Shown: positions 1-11,095 of the stretch, one piece after another
How positions within the stretch are numbered: the stretch's first letter is position 1
Layout of the letters: each line of letters begins with the position of its first letter
Assembly: GCF_964204645.1 (NCBI RefSeq)
Contig: NC_134028.1
Location: forward strand, 13,381,263-13,445,262
From: Tubulanus polymorphus
Taxonomy: Eukaryota; Nemertea; Palaeonemertea; Tubulaniformes; Tubulanidae
Direction of reading: 5' to 3'
DNA length: 64,000 nt
The notes under the pieces: model-generated
The model's database searches: none
What the model was told of the DNA's origin: nothing
The model's input: only the letters and a program-made list of their open reading frames with translations
Position numbers and translations under genes: made by a program

Positions 1-179
1 CAACCAACTTACTTGGATTTGAAGTGAGCGCTGAGATGTGTCATTTTCAAACTCGAAATACTCGACAAATTTAAATAGGAGGATGTTGATTTCTGTTTGG
101 TATTTCGAGGACTTAAGTGTGTAGTTAATCATAAGCTATTGGGTCAGAATCCCACTATAACGTGCAACATACGAAAGAA

Positions 180-1930
180 CACCGGGGTGGATACAGGCGG
201 CTTGAGTGCTAATGGGTTATCTGGTCAATGTCATATGACATATTCTGTTTTCGTGTCAATGTAAAAGATCATCCAGTAAGCAGAAATGGCGTGTTAGCAA
301 CAGTGAGTAGAGTTTACGACCCAATGGGTTTCATTTCACCGATAATACTGCCCGCAAAGATTCTGTTGCAGTAACTCAGTGAACATAAAGCAGAGTGGGA
401 CGAACATGTTTCAGATTCTGAATCGAGAACATTGTGTAAGAGTTTAAACGATCTGCAGAGCCAGGAAGTTCTCAAAGTGATGTGTAGTCTACTACCTACG
501 GAGTTTGAAAGCGTCGCATTGTGCTTTTTGGATTTGAGACGCCAGTGAACGGATGATTAGAATTGAGGACATTGATGGGAGAATCAACGGCTTATCGTTA
601 CATGGATAGTCAAGGGTTGCCCCATTAAAACATCTCTTGATGCCTACCTGAAACTCGCAGCCGCAGCTATGTCAGTGCGCTTATGTAACATGGTGCTGAA
701 AGAGATTGATCTGAAGATCGATAACATAAATTATTGGACTGATAGCTCCATAGTGCTGTGTTAAATCATACAGACCTGATTCGAGAAAAGACCTACATAG
801 CTAATCGAGTGGCTTGTATTCAACGTGGTTCAGACTAAGTCAGTGGCACCATTTGAGTACAAGAGATAATCCCGCAGACAATAAATCACGCTTAGATCGC
901 TGGTTGAATTGCCCAGCACTACTTAACAAACCTAAGCCAGATTGGCCACACTCTTGCATAAATCAGCCATCAGAAGTGTGCTCTGAAGACCCCGAAGTTA
1001 AAAGCCAAAACATAGTCAGGCTAGTTCAATTCAAGCGGAAACACCTAGTCACCCAGTGGACGTAGATCGTTATTCTTCGTGGCTGCAGATCAAACAAATA
1101 ACATCGTGCGTAAAACCAGGCACAGATAAGTTTAAACGTCAGAACCTGGGAGACTTTGATCTCACCAGAGGATTTATCAGCCACTGAAGAGATGATATGT
1201 ACACGGATATGTAAAGGTGAAACATTTCTGATGTAGGCACGTGTTTAGAAAATCGTCAGAAACTCAAGAAAACGTGTTCTTTGGAAAAGCTGGACCCATT
1301 CTGGTTCATGTTGGTGGTCGACTATCTACCAAAATTTTTCGTTGTGGTTTGTATCTTGAGGTAGCATATTCACTGAATACGGATTCTTTTATCAATGTTA
1401 CTCACCGATTAATTGCATGTCATGGATGTATCAAATCGATTTGTTGCAATAATGGGAGCAATTTTGTGGGCGCAGATCGTGAGTTGAAGGAAAGCATTGT
1501 TGAGTGGAATACTAAATACATTCAGGATTTCCCATTCAGAATGTTGATTGGCATTTTAGCCCTCCCTCAGGTTTGCATTTTGCTGGCATCTGGGAAAGAC
1601 TGATAGGTCACAGAACAAATGGCCCGATTAGATGACGAGTTATTCCACACCCTACTATGCGAAGGAGAATCGATTTTTAACAATCGCTCGAAAACCAGAT
1701 TAGCGTCAGATAAGCCTACTATGCTAAGTAGAATCGATTCCTAACAATCGTCTGATAACCAGAGTATCATTAGATCCCAACAATTTAGGAGTTCTTACGC
1801 CGAATCATGTTCTGTTATCGGGTCAATAGGCCTCCATGCCATCGGGCATTTTCGGGAAGACTGACCAGTATTTTAAACAATACTGGCGCCAAATCCAATG
1901 TGCAGTTCAGCTAAATAGAAATGTAGATAT
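180..1930 (+). pseudogene. Degenerate BEL/Pao-type retrotransposon pol (RT end, RNase H, integrase)
   Basis: Frame-hopping translation gives recognisable BEL/Pao landmarks in order. 255-375 has the reverse transcriptase tail (VYDPMGFISPIILPAKIL), about 650-900 the RNase H-like stretch (YWTDSS, then DNPADNKSR near 870), 1290-1330 the GGRLS motif before the integrase zinc region, and 1430-1500 the integrase core (CCNNGSNFVGADRELK). A terminal IFGKTDQYFKQYWRQIQ stretch follows at 1840-1890. Several stops and frameshifts interrupt it, and 1655-1765 holds an imperfect ~60-bp tandem duplication. No LTRs are visible and the left part may lie outside the window. It is a dead copy; the family call is from motif order and wording, which I consider good. 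Confidence 0.75.
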
Positions 1931-2005
1931 GAATTATTCAAGTCTGATTTGGTTGAATTTATTTTCTAAAATTTCAGATATCTCAGATACATTCGATCTG
2001 CTCAG

Positions 2006-3600
2006 GTGGGCGATGTAGTTTTTGTCACATCCTGTGTTTGGGCTGAGGTGAAAAAGACAGTCGGTTACAAGGTCGATCTAGCAATAGACAAGTTAGGAGT
2101 CATTATAGAATCTCAGTGTGACTGCGCAGTGGGCCAGGGACCATCCGCCCATTGCAAACACGTGGGCTCTACTCTGTATGGACTGACCCAATTTTGTCTG
2201 AATAAATTCATTTTAACAGAGCTGACTTGCACGCAGGTAATGAGCATTTGAGCGTAATGTTGATTCAATTATAACAAACTTTTTAGTTTATGTTGATAAT
2301 AATTTATTACCTGAGGATGTATAGAAAAGGATAGTAATATTTGGTTAAAATCAAAGCCATCATTAAGATTAATTTAGTGTTTTTTTTGTTTATTCAAAGT
2401 TTCATTGAGTTAAATTGTGTGTGTAACATTTATTCCTGTCCAGGTTTTGCAAAAATTCCACCGGGCTAAGCCACATAATGGGAGTCCTGTAAAAACCAGG
2501 GAATTTTACCAGGTCCGTGGCAAAGAAAATTGTCCACTATACGACCCTCAACCTGTCAACAGGCGGAATCCAGAAGTCAATCAACTGAGGATGCAGCAAT
2601 TAGTTTTGAATCATCAGCTTAATATAAATTGACAAAAATTACTTTTATGTAAAGAAATTTTGAACCTTGACTGACAATCATGTGATTTTGAAGTTTTATT
2701 ATTTTTAAAATATGCAAAAAGATGAAGTTTTATTATTTTTAAAATATGCAAAAAGATGAATTTTCTATTTCTATCTTTTCAGACGAAGTCAAGGTTGCCA
2801 GTGCTGCATTATTACGAACCAGCTAACATCAGAGGGATCGCCCATGACCATGACTACATGGCCCTCTCATACGAAGACCACTATCTCGAAAAAGCCAAGG
2901 TAACTGCTGTTTATTTGTGGGTGACATGTAATATTATAAGTAGGTTCTCTTCTTACACATTGAATCTCCTTTCAGATAAGAAACATACGTGATTCTGATA
3001 TAGCGGAAATTCAGAAAAAGACACTTGGTCAAAGTTCTAGTGGTGCTTGGCGACAGGAGCGCTGCATGAGACTCGCAGCATCAAATTTTGGTGAAATATG
3101 TCGTATGATAGACAAGAAAAATGTTCCAAATTTGTTATTACGGTTAACATCAAATTCAAATCTAAAATGTGATGCAATAAGCCATTGAGTAAAATATGAA
3201 GGTAAAGCTGTGGAACAGTTTGAGAAGCTGACTCAACAGTGAAGTGTGGTCTCTTTGTTTCAAAGGACAGACCAATGTTGGCAGCTTCCCCTGATAGACT
3301 GATACCTTCTTTGGACAGTATTTTGGAAATCAAATGCCCATTTGCAGCGAAAAACCACGAAATTTCTTCTGTGACTGTACCATATTTAGTTAAAGTTGAC
3401 GATGGAAGGTTGACTCTAAAGCCTGACCATCCTTACTATTATCAGGTTCAGGGTCAAGTACCGGGAAAAGGAATTGCTCATTTGTTGTTTATACATTCAA
3501 GGGACTAGAAATTATGCAGATACCGTATGATGAAGATTTTGTAGACACCATGCTCCAACAACTATTTCAGGAAGTATATTATTCAAAAATATCTGTACAA
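2006..3600 (+). pseudogene. Spliced SWIM zinc finger + YqaJ-type nuclease gene, decayed
   Basis: Four exons join in phase 0: 2006-2236 (acceptor ctgctcag, donor CAG|gtaatg), 2444 to about 2630, 2783-2899 (acceptor cttttcag, donor AAG|gtaact) and from 2976 (acceptor cctttcag). The first carries a SWIM signature (CDC, then CKH twelve residues on). The last carries the lambda-exonuclease/YqaJ pattern: AASPDRL near 3280 and EIKCPF near 3330, the usual acidic and ExK metal-binding positions. A TGA at 3186-3188 and a one-base frameshift near 3238 break the last exon. SWIM plus YqaJ pairs are common in invertebrate mobile elements, where a recombination nuclease role is supposed. The gene converges on a transposase at 3988-4625 and may belong to the same element (inference). 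Confidence 0.7.
2689..2757. repeat. Direct tandem duplication, ~33-bp unit
   Basis: A unit beginning gaagttttattatttttaa and ending aaaaagat is present twice in a row, identical by eye, inside an intron of the SWIM/YqaJ pseudogene. Confidence 0.85.
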
Positions 3601-3637
3601 AAATGTTGAGAAATATAACTTTTGGTAACTTGATTTT

Positions 3638-3818
3638 ACAGTCGTCTCGTACTTGGGTCAACTCGTACCTGGTCAACTTGTACCCTATCTTTGGTCAACA
3701 AATTCAATCTTTTGATCAGTTCAAATGCACCAATATCTCGGGCACAATTAGAGTATTTTGACCAAAGATAGGGTATGAGTTGTCCAGGAATGAGTTGACC
3801 CAGATACGAGATGACTGT
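3638..3818. mobile_element. Tc1/mariner-like MITE (foldback, TA target)
   Basis: About 60 bases at each end are imperfect inverted complements, from CAGTCGTCTCGTACTTGGG at the left to its counterpart ending GATGACTG at the right. TA lies on both sides, which fits a TA target duplication. The middle has no coding potential. CAGT termini with TA duplication are typical of Tc1/mariner-derived MITEs. It lies just past the YqaJ pseudogene. Confidence 0.7.
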
Positions 3819-3987
3819 ACTTTGTTTAGAATAGAATGACCGTTCTTCTTATGCATTTACTGGAATGATACATGGTCTGAAGTTACATAAATATAAAACC
3901 CTTATCATGGCATCAGCTAAATCTGTCTCTGTAGTACTTAATGGTGTCCTGAGAATCCTATAAGTCTTGACTAACACAATAATACGT

Positions 3988-4625
3988 TCAACATGAACCA
4001 GCTTGCTTGCAATTTTCTTTCGTCACACTTTTACCTGACATTCTACTTTTCCTTTTAAAAAATTCTGGTATGTTGATTTGAACATTGGAAGAAATAAACA
4101 AGTCCTGTACATTAAATCCTTTGTCCGCCTTCATCGCATATTTGACAAAGGTGTTCCCGTTCACAAATTTGTCGGTCACTGACAGCACCACCATAAGCAC
4201 TTGACACGTACGACACACAGCCACCTGGTGTAACACCAACGAGAACTTTAGCTGTGTTGCGATTTTTGTAGGTTGAGTATGTGGCTTGTTGCGCTAGTGG
4301 TTGATAGGGCTTTTTTCTCGGCATTTCTGCTCCATCAATTATAACACGTGTAGTGGGAAATTTTGTCTTAAAATCCGAAGGTGAAAAAAAAGCGCACCAA
4401 ATCACGCGAAGGCCACGAGTCAATATCGCAAAAATGACAATACAGAAAGTTTATCCACGTAATGAAAATATTTGATACCTCTTTTTCGCTTATTTCGAAC
4501 AACACAGACAAGTCGTAATTATTTTGAGCTAAACGCAGCTTAACAAGTGTCAGAAATAATTGATCGATGGGAGCCATTCTTGGTTTTACCCCATAGTAGT
4601 AGTGAAGATCATCAACAGCATCCCC
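3988..4625 (-). pseudogene. DDE_Tnp_4-type transposase remnant
   Basis: Three minus-strand frames together give one protein. An N-terminal helix region (about 4625-4440) includes WINFLYCHF and WPSRDL. The catalytic region follows with VIIDGAEM (first Asp, near 4335), TYSTYKNRNTAKVLVG, YGGAVSDRQI, and ADKGFNVQDL (second Asp, near 4130). The third acidic residue would lie beyond the visible match. Frame changes near 4385 (an A8 run) and near 4140-4200 break it. Motif wording matches DDE superfamily endonucleases of Harbinger/ISL2EU-like eukaryotic transposons. An AG acceptor-like site at about 4625 suggests upstream exons. A Maverick relic lies immediately upstream. Confidence 0.7.
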
Positions 4626-4963
4626 TAAGATATTAAATAGTTACTGTATCAATATTTGTACTTAGATATTTCTTATGAATTGTTTATTCTGTTAACTTCT
4701 TAAATTTATAATCTACTGATCTTACATTTGTAGTATCTTTAATTCTATTTAAGAATTCACTGTGTACTTGTTTACTCTCCATTTTAATAACATATTTTCT
4801 ATTAAAATTGATTTTAGAATTTATTAGATGAATATTTTAAGAGTAATAGGGAATATGTTGTTTCAGGTTAAAGGTTGAAGGGTCGAAAAATAAATTTGAG
4901 TGTGCGAGAATTAATTTTGCGACCCTTCGACCTTTGGCCTGAAACAACATATTCCCTATTACT
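4626..4963 (-). mobile_element. Relic terminus of a third Maverick/Polinton
   Basis: Two parts are fused. 4842-4963 is a foldback whose edges (agtaataggga, then a TTTCAGGTTAAAGGTTGAA-like stretch) match the termini of the two large Mavericks here. Inward of it, on the minus strand, an ATG at about 4790 opens the first ~50 codons of the small OB-like gene that normally lies second, after polymerase (MESKQVHSEFLNRIKDT...). It has one internal stop and fades near 4638. The promoter-like stretch (tcaattttaat) lies between foldback and ATG. Polymerase sequence is absent. It is a dead or non-autonomous end fragment. Confidence 0.8.
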
Positions 4964-5690
4964 CATTGATATCAGACGAGATATTTCATAGCCGTCGCAG
5001 GATTCTTACTCACAGTCGGATGCGATAGCCGACGGTTTATTTTGAACGAGTATTTTGAAAGCCCTGTAAATTACACAGTACACACCGTGATTGATTGGAT
5101 AAATTGAATTGAAACACATCGCGCGAGTAAACGCACAATTTATGATAGTTTTACGGTCTATGACAGTGTACTTTTACTTCTTCATCCTGAAAACTAGGCA
5201 CTATATCATCAGCACTCTACGATATAAATAATTACTTACTGCGTAAAATAAATGCTAAATCGAAAGAAAATCTGACAGTCTAATGTCATTCAGCGCGGCA
5301 CCGGATATGGGCCAATTCGATTGTGCGCGCCACGACGATGTAGGGGATCGATTGAATCTCCGGTTTTTTCATAATACAATAGGGAGACGGAAACAATACG
5401 ACGACTATCAAATTTAAAATAAACATAGGCCTATAATAAGACTGACCAATGACTGGGAAATGAGAAAGTAAATCCTAAGAAATGGCAGACCAATATTCGA
5501 GCAGATTAATAGACCGGTTTGTCTGCGTCGTATTATCGAATATGGCCTTACATCTGACAGCGGGAGATCAGCTAACTGCAGGGAGCATTTATTTTACATC
5601 AATTTAACAATGTACAACGGCCTTCTGGACGTTTTACGAAACAAAATGCTCCTTGGAATTTTTTTTTTAAATCGCCACAAATTCGTCGAT
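4964..5690. other. No gene recognised
   Basis: Moderately AT-rich host DNA. I see no long open frame, splice-framed exon, RNA gene or clear repeat, apart from a short T run near 5660. Confidence 0.5.
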
Positions 5691-7270
5691 TTCTATAACT
5701 AGGGGTCCAGGGACACCATGCCCACTCGGGAAGGGGTTTCAAATGCTCACCAATCTAACAATTTCAATATTCAATGCCCCCTATTGACCATATACAAAAA
5801 CCAATGACCTCGAAACTCACCACAATCATAGAATATGTCAGCAGCTACGATTTTTTAATTGATTGTGATAACAAAATGTGCCTCGTTACCAATTTAATAC
5901 GGAAATACTAAGTTATTCTACTATTCAACACCCCCTGGTGACCACATACAAAACCCAATGACCTTGAACCTTACCAATTTAATACGGAAATACTAAGTTA
6001 TTCTACTATTCAACACCCCCTGGTGACCACATACAAAACCCAATGACCTTGAACCTCACCACAATCATAGAACATGTCATGAACTACAACTTTGCAATTG
6101 ATCATGGTAACGAAATATACCTAGGTACCAATCTAGTGAGAAAATACCAAGTTCTTCTACTATTCAACGCCCCCAACTTTGCAATTGATTGTGGTAACAA
6201 AATATGTGTAGGTACAAATATAATAGAAATACTAAGTTATTATATTATTCAACGCCCCCTGGTGACCATATGCAAAACCCAATGACCTTGAAACTCACCA
6301 CAATCATAGAACATGTCATGAACTACAACTTTGCAATTGATCATGGTAACAAAATATCCCTAGGTACCAATCTAATAAGGATATACCAAGTTCTTCTACT
6401 ATTCAACGCCCCCTGGTGACCATATAGAATAACTTATGTCCTCGAAACTCACCACAATCATAGACAATGTCATGAGCTACAACTTTGTAATTGATTGTGG
6501 TAACAAAATATGCAAAGGAACAAATATAATATAGAAATACTAAGTTTTTGTATTATTCAATGCCCCCTGGTGGCCATATACAAAAACCAATGACCTTGAA
6601 ACTCACCAAAATCATAGAAAACAATATGAGCTACAACTTTCCAATACATTGTGGTAAGACAATATGCTTAGGTATCAATGTAATGTCGAAAAACTTTTTC
6701 CCACCTACTAATGAGTACTGATGACGCCAAGATGGCTGCCAATTGCGCCATAATTGGCTGATCAAAAATACCTGTCTCAGGTATAAAACATCCCTTTCCA
6801 AAGAATACCCATAACAAATTGCAATGAGAAATGGCAAACCAGTAGGAAGCTACAAGACTCAGAATTTGGGCGAAAATTGACATTTTTGGGCACTAAAAAG
6901 GTCATAGGACGGCCATCTTGAGTCCGATCGACCCAATTTTTCTAACGTTGATGGGCCCTTGGGAGGTACAAATATACACAAACAATCAAGGTTATTGATG
7001 AGAGTTTCTTCAAAATTTCCGTCGAAAACTTTGAAAATGTGTAAAAAGTGCTGATATTGGCGAACAACAATGGCTGCCAGTCGGCCATCTTGAATCTGAT
7101 AGGGCCAGTTTTTGGCCTGAAGATGTGTCTAGGGTAGATACATGTATAAACCAAATATCAAGACATTACCTTGAAGCGTCTTCAAAACTTCCCAAAATAA
7201 CTGGATTCCGTCGACGGACGAAAAGTGAACACAATAGCCCGCTGGGACTTAAGTCCCAAGTGGGCTAAAA
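5690..7270. repeat. Repeat family copy A: ~154-bp tandem units plus unique tail
   Basis: Units that begin near GCCCCCTGGTGACCATATAC and run through ATGACCTTGAAACTCACCAC, ATGAGCTACAACTTTGCAAT and an A-rich end recur at about 5776, 5930, 6014, 6168, 6255, 6408 and 6562. Most spacings are 153-154 bases, with shortened units in between. A ~600-bp non-repeated tail follows and ends at 7231-7268 with the perfect palindrome TGGGACTTAAGTCCCA. The open frames here are by-products of the repeat. Copy B lies at 8728-9806. Confidence 0.85.
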
Positions 7271-8652
7271 ATTCACCATATATGAACTCAACCTTTTATG
7301 TTTCATATTTAAGCGACTGTGAAAATTCCAGACGCGTACGTGGCGTTAAACGGACGTAATCATTTGACGTGCCGGATTTCACGATAACAATAGGATCATG
7401 TGTACTACGTAGCGTCGTCCTAAAAATGTCGTGAGCTACAATTTAGCAATTGATTATGGTAACAAAATATGCCTAGGTACCAATATATGCCTAACCAGAA
7501 AGAAACTTTCCATGATGGGTTTCTGTGTAATTGTTTCTGTTTCATTCACCGAACTCGCTGTCAAAAAGGCGATTCTCGATATAAATAGTAATGGGTTTTC
7601 CCCGCGGGATACCCGCTTTGGGAAAGGCACCTGAATCGATGCTACGAGTTCCAATCCCAATATTTAGACGTAATTTATTATTCTTTGAAATAAATTCTTA
7701 GAATTTCTATTTATGATAGGATGTGCAGGTTTTGATTTGGTAATGATGTTAATAAAAGTTAAACTCTTAAGGTATTGTTTTCTATCTATTATTTGTGACG
7801 GATTAGTTTCGATGCTCCTCACAACCCGCCCCACCACGTGTCACTTATTCACGGACACGCGGATTGTATCATTTGTAATAGGCCTACCACATGAAAGAGT
7901 CCATGGCCTACCGTAGAATAGTGGGGCCTACCGATCACGCTATGTGCGATGAAAGTAGTGTTTGAATAAAACAAATTTTTAATGAAATAAACATTATTTA
8001 TCATAATTAATCAATAGATCAGGTGCCACCTAAATAATTGTTTGTTTCGTGAAATTTGTACAAAACTTTGCGACTTCGTCATGTCTTGTGACCCTGAAAA
8101 TACTAGAAGAATCATCGGTAAGCTTATAAAACGGCGAGGTCAACATAGTAACAACAACTTCGGGGATTGAAAAAAAAAAACTCGAAAGAATTATTTCTTA
8201 TACTGATGAGTTATACTGATGGGGAGTAGCGACCGTCATTGAACCGGTTATTTATCCATTCACTATCAAATGTGACGAGCCCAATAAATGATTGCGCATA
8301 GATTCGGCCTCTCAGCATTTAGCACAGCAGTTCCGAGAAGTGTTAAGACCGATCAGCGCGCGCGCTATCTAAAACCGGTGCTAGTACGATCAATATCTAC
8401 AGGTATATACGTGTTCAGTATTACACAGCGAGTACCAGTATGTTGATCGAGCGTCGTCGTAGCAACGCGCTATACAGCGGCTTGAACTAGCGAGTAACGT
8501 TTATTATCTTTTAACCAAATTAGAGCACTTATAACCATCGGAATCAAATATAAACCAAGCTGCACCATCTACATCAAGTAGAGAATACCTGTGTGAAATT
8601 ACAGAATTGTCGGTCCACACAAACAGCTTAAATCGTGTCATAAAGAAACATC

Positions 8653-8655
<3 letters not shown>
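7270..8655. other. No gene recognised between two repeat copies
   Basis: Host DNA with one stray piece of the 154-bp unit near 7428-7490 and otherwise no supportable feature. Short open frames lack family resemblance. Confidence 0.45.
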
Positions 8656-8684
<29 letters not shown>

Positions 8685-8731
8685 TGACGACGATGCCATA
8701 GATGGGTTCGTCTGACGACGAAACCCATCAA
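8655..8731. repeat. (GACA)n microsatellite followed by a hairpin
   Basis: 8660-8684 is a run of GACA units. 8702-8730 forms a stem of GATGGGTTCGTC and GACGAAACCCATC around TGAC. The minus-strand open frame rich in CLSV is a translation of the microsatellite, not a gene. Confidence 0.85.
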
Positions 8732-9806
8732 TAAGAAAATACTAAGTTATTCTACTATTCAATGCCCCCTTATGACCTTGAAACTAACCACAATTGTAGA
8801 CCATGTCATGAGCTACAACTTTGCAATTGGTTACAAAAAAATTGCAATTGTGGTAACAAAATATACAAAGGTACGAATATAATGTCAAAATACTCAGTTA
8901 TTGTATTATTCAACGCCCCCGGTGGCCATATACAAAAACCAATGACCTTGAAACTTACCACAATCATAGCACATGTTATGAGCTACAACTTTGCAATCTA
9001 TTGTGTTAGCAAAATATGCTTAGGTATCAATATATTAGGCCTATAATGTGGAAAAACATTTTTCCACCTACGAATGAGTATTGATGACACCAATATGGCA
9101 GCTGATTGCGCGATAATGGGCTGATCAAAAATACCTGTCACAGCTATCGAAGATTCCTTTCCATAGAATACCCATCAGCAATTGGCCTGTTGCAATGAAA
9201 AATGGCAAACCAGTAGGAAGCTGCAGGACTCAGAATTTGGGCCATATTGACATTATTGGGCACAATAAAAGGTCATAGGACGGCCATCTTGTGTCCGATC
9301 GACCCAATATCTCTTATGCTGATGGGCTCTTGGGGGATACAAGTACATACGGCCGATGAAAGATCGAGATAATTGATCAAAGTGTTTTTCACGCTTATGA
9401 TTTTTAAGTTTACATGGTTTATAATATTTCTATGTTCGTCGCATTCGCCGCCTCTCCGTGGATAGGTAAAGGTCTCATGAGTGCTGTAAGTAATAATTTT
9501 GTAGCATTATTTGTTCGCTCTTATTTCTAGTTACTTACTTCCTATTTCCTCAATTTATATGTTTGTAGGCCTATCATAATTTGTTATTTTGTAGTTAACG
9601 GACGTAAAATTAATAAAAAAGAAGGTCCAGTTAAAGCCTGTGTTAGGCCTACTTGATAGTAATTTTTTGGAGGAACGTCGTCTCTGTTTACGACAAAGCG
9701 TCTTCAAAACTTCTCAAAATAACTGGAGTCTGTCTATAGACGAATGGATGGACGAAAAGTGGATGCAATAGCCCGCTGGGACTTAAGTCCCAAGTGGGCC
9801 AAAAAG
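8728..9806. repeat. Repeat family copy B: tandem units plus tail
   Basis: Two 154-bp units (about 8762 and 8915) and the same tail as copy A, including the cggccatcttg.gtccgatcgacc stretch. It ends with the same TGGGACTTAAGTCCCA palindrome at 9767-9803. An extra segment at about 9390-9690 is not in copy A and may be a later insertion. Same orientation as copy A. Confidence 0.8.
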
Positions 9807-9975
9807 GCACAAGATTTTCAATACGGAAACACGTGGCTACGGTGCTACCATCTGATTCCGCGCTGCATAACTTTTTTCACTTGTAAAGTCCCAAGTATAT
9901 ATAAGCTAATAATGGTGTAGTGTAAAGACAATATTTGGTTAGGTGCCTAAATCATCACATGCTGCTACTACTTAC

Positions 9976-10059
9976 TGTGTAATGACTATTTGGATGATTT
10001 CCATTACAATTTCTACACATGGGGAGAGCTGCCTCTTGTAAGAACATACTCAGTGCAGT
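9976..10059 (-). CDS. UBALD-like host gene, second coding exon
   Basis: On the minus strand an acceptor (ttttcaattcag) precedes 28 codons that begin TALSMFLQEA and end at a consensus donor (ACA|GTAAGT at 9975-9970). The phase is 0 and joins exactly to the exon at 10688-10804. The TALS.F.QEA wording directly continues the UBA-like helix of UBALD (FAM100) proteins. Further exons should lie to the left. I searched the nearest several hundred bases and did not find them, so they are beyond the window, hidden among repeats, or lost. Confidence 0.8.
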
Positions 10060-10648
10060 CTGAATTGAAAATATTAACAAATGTCACTGCCTTTAAATAC
10101 AAGAGAAACCTGCATGTCAAACACATGCAATGGTGTCGTCATCAAAAACAGTAAGTGTCCTACCGACGGCTGATAGAAGGCGCAGATCCAGACTATCGCA
10201 CATGCAGCACGTGCGGTAGTCGCAGTTTTCAAATGCCCTTGAAAAATTGTTTGTGCGCCTTAAAATATAATTGCCTTTCTGTAGGCCTACTAGGACTAAA
10301 GCAAAATGTGAATGAAAATAAATTGCCCAAAATCAAAGATGGCAATCTAAGGCATTTTCCTTTACTCAAAAGGGCACTATTCTAAAACTAAAAGAGACAT
10401 TACTTACTGTTGCTCTATAAATCTAATCGAAAAAGGGCAAATTTCGCCAAAAATCTTAAAAAGGCACAAGCAAATTGAATGTGAAGGCAAATTAAGTGGC
10501 ATGATACCAATAAATGGCACTAAAACTCAAACTCGCTCGCTGGGCATCAATACTGGCCCTTTTAAAAGTTGGTGCCCTTTTTTCACTGTGCTGCAGTCAC
10601 CGAATGGCCCTGGATCCGCGCCTGGATAGAAATACGACCGCTACGCTA

Positions 10649-10894
<246 letters not shown>

Positions 10895-10904
10895 CTAGGA
10901 ATCC

Positions 10905-11060
10905 TGATTGCTGATTGGCCACAACGCAATGTTTTTATTTATTCAATTTCAGTATTTTTACTAAAAGATGTGTGCAATATGAAAGCATTTGACTTTATAC
11001 AGCCAAAAGATAATGATTATTCGATCATAGAATGCAGATTAGGCCTATATGGTGATTGGT
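10905..11060 (-). promoter_or_regulatory. CCAAT-box cluster upstream of the UBALD-like gene
   Basis: On the minus strand GGCCAATCAGC lies at about 10920-10910, roughly 110 bases before the ATG. A further CCAATCA lies near 11058-11051. Position and flanks fit NF-Y sites of a TATA-less housekeeping promoter. Transcription start is not visible from sequence. Confidence 0.4.
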
Positions 11061-11095
11061 TATAAGTTAGCGTTCAGGTTATGGTGTACTCGTAG

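Noticed and set aside
5776-6419. Plus-strand frames repeating NFAIDHGNKI in the tandem units
   Set aside because: Produced by the 154-bp repeats; frames shift from unit to unit and stops are frequent.
8504-8731. Minus-strand 75-codon frame rich in CLSVCLSVC
   Set aside because: Translation of the GACA microsatellite.
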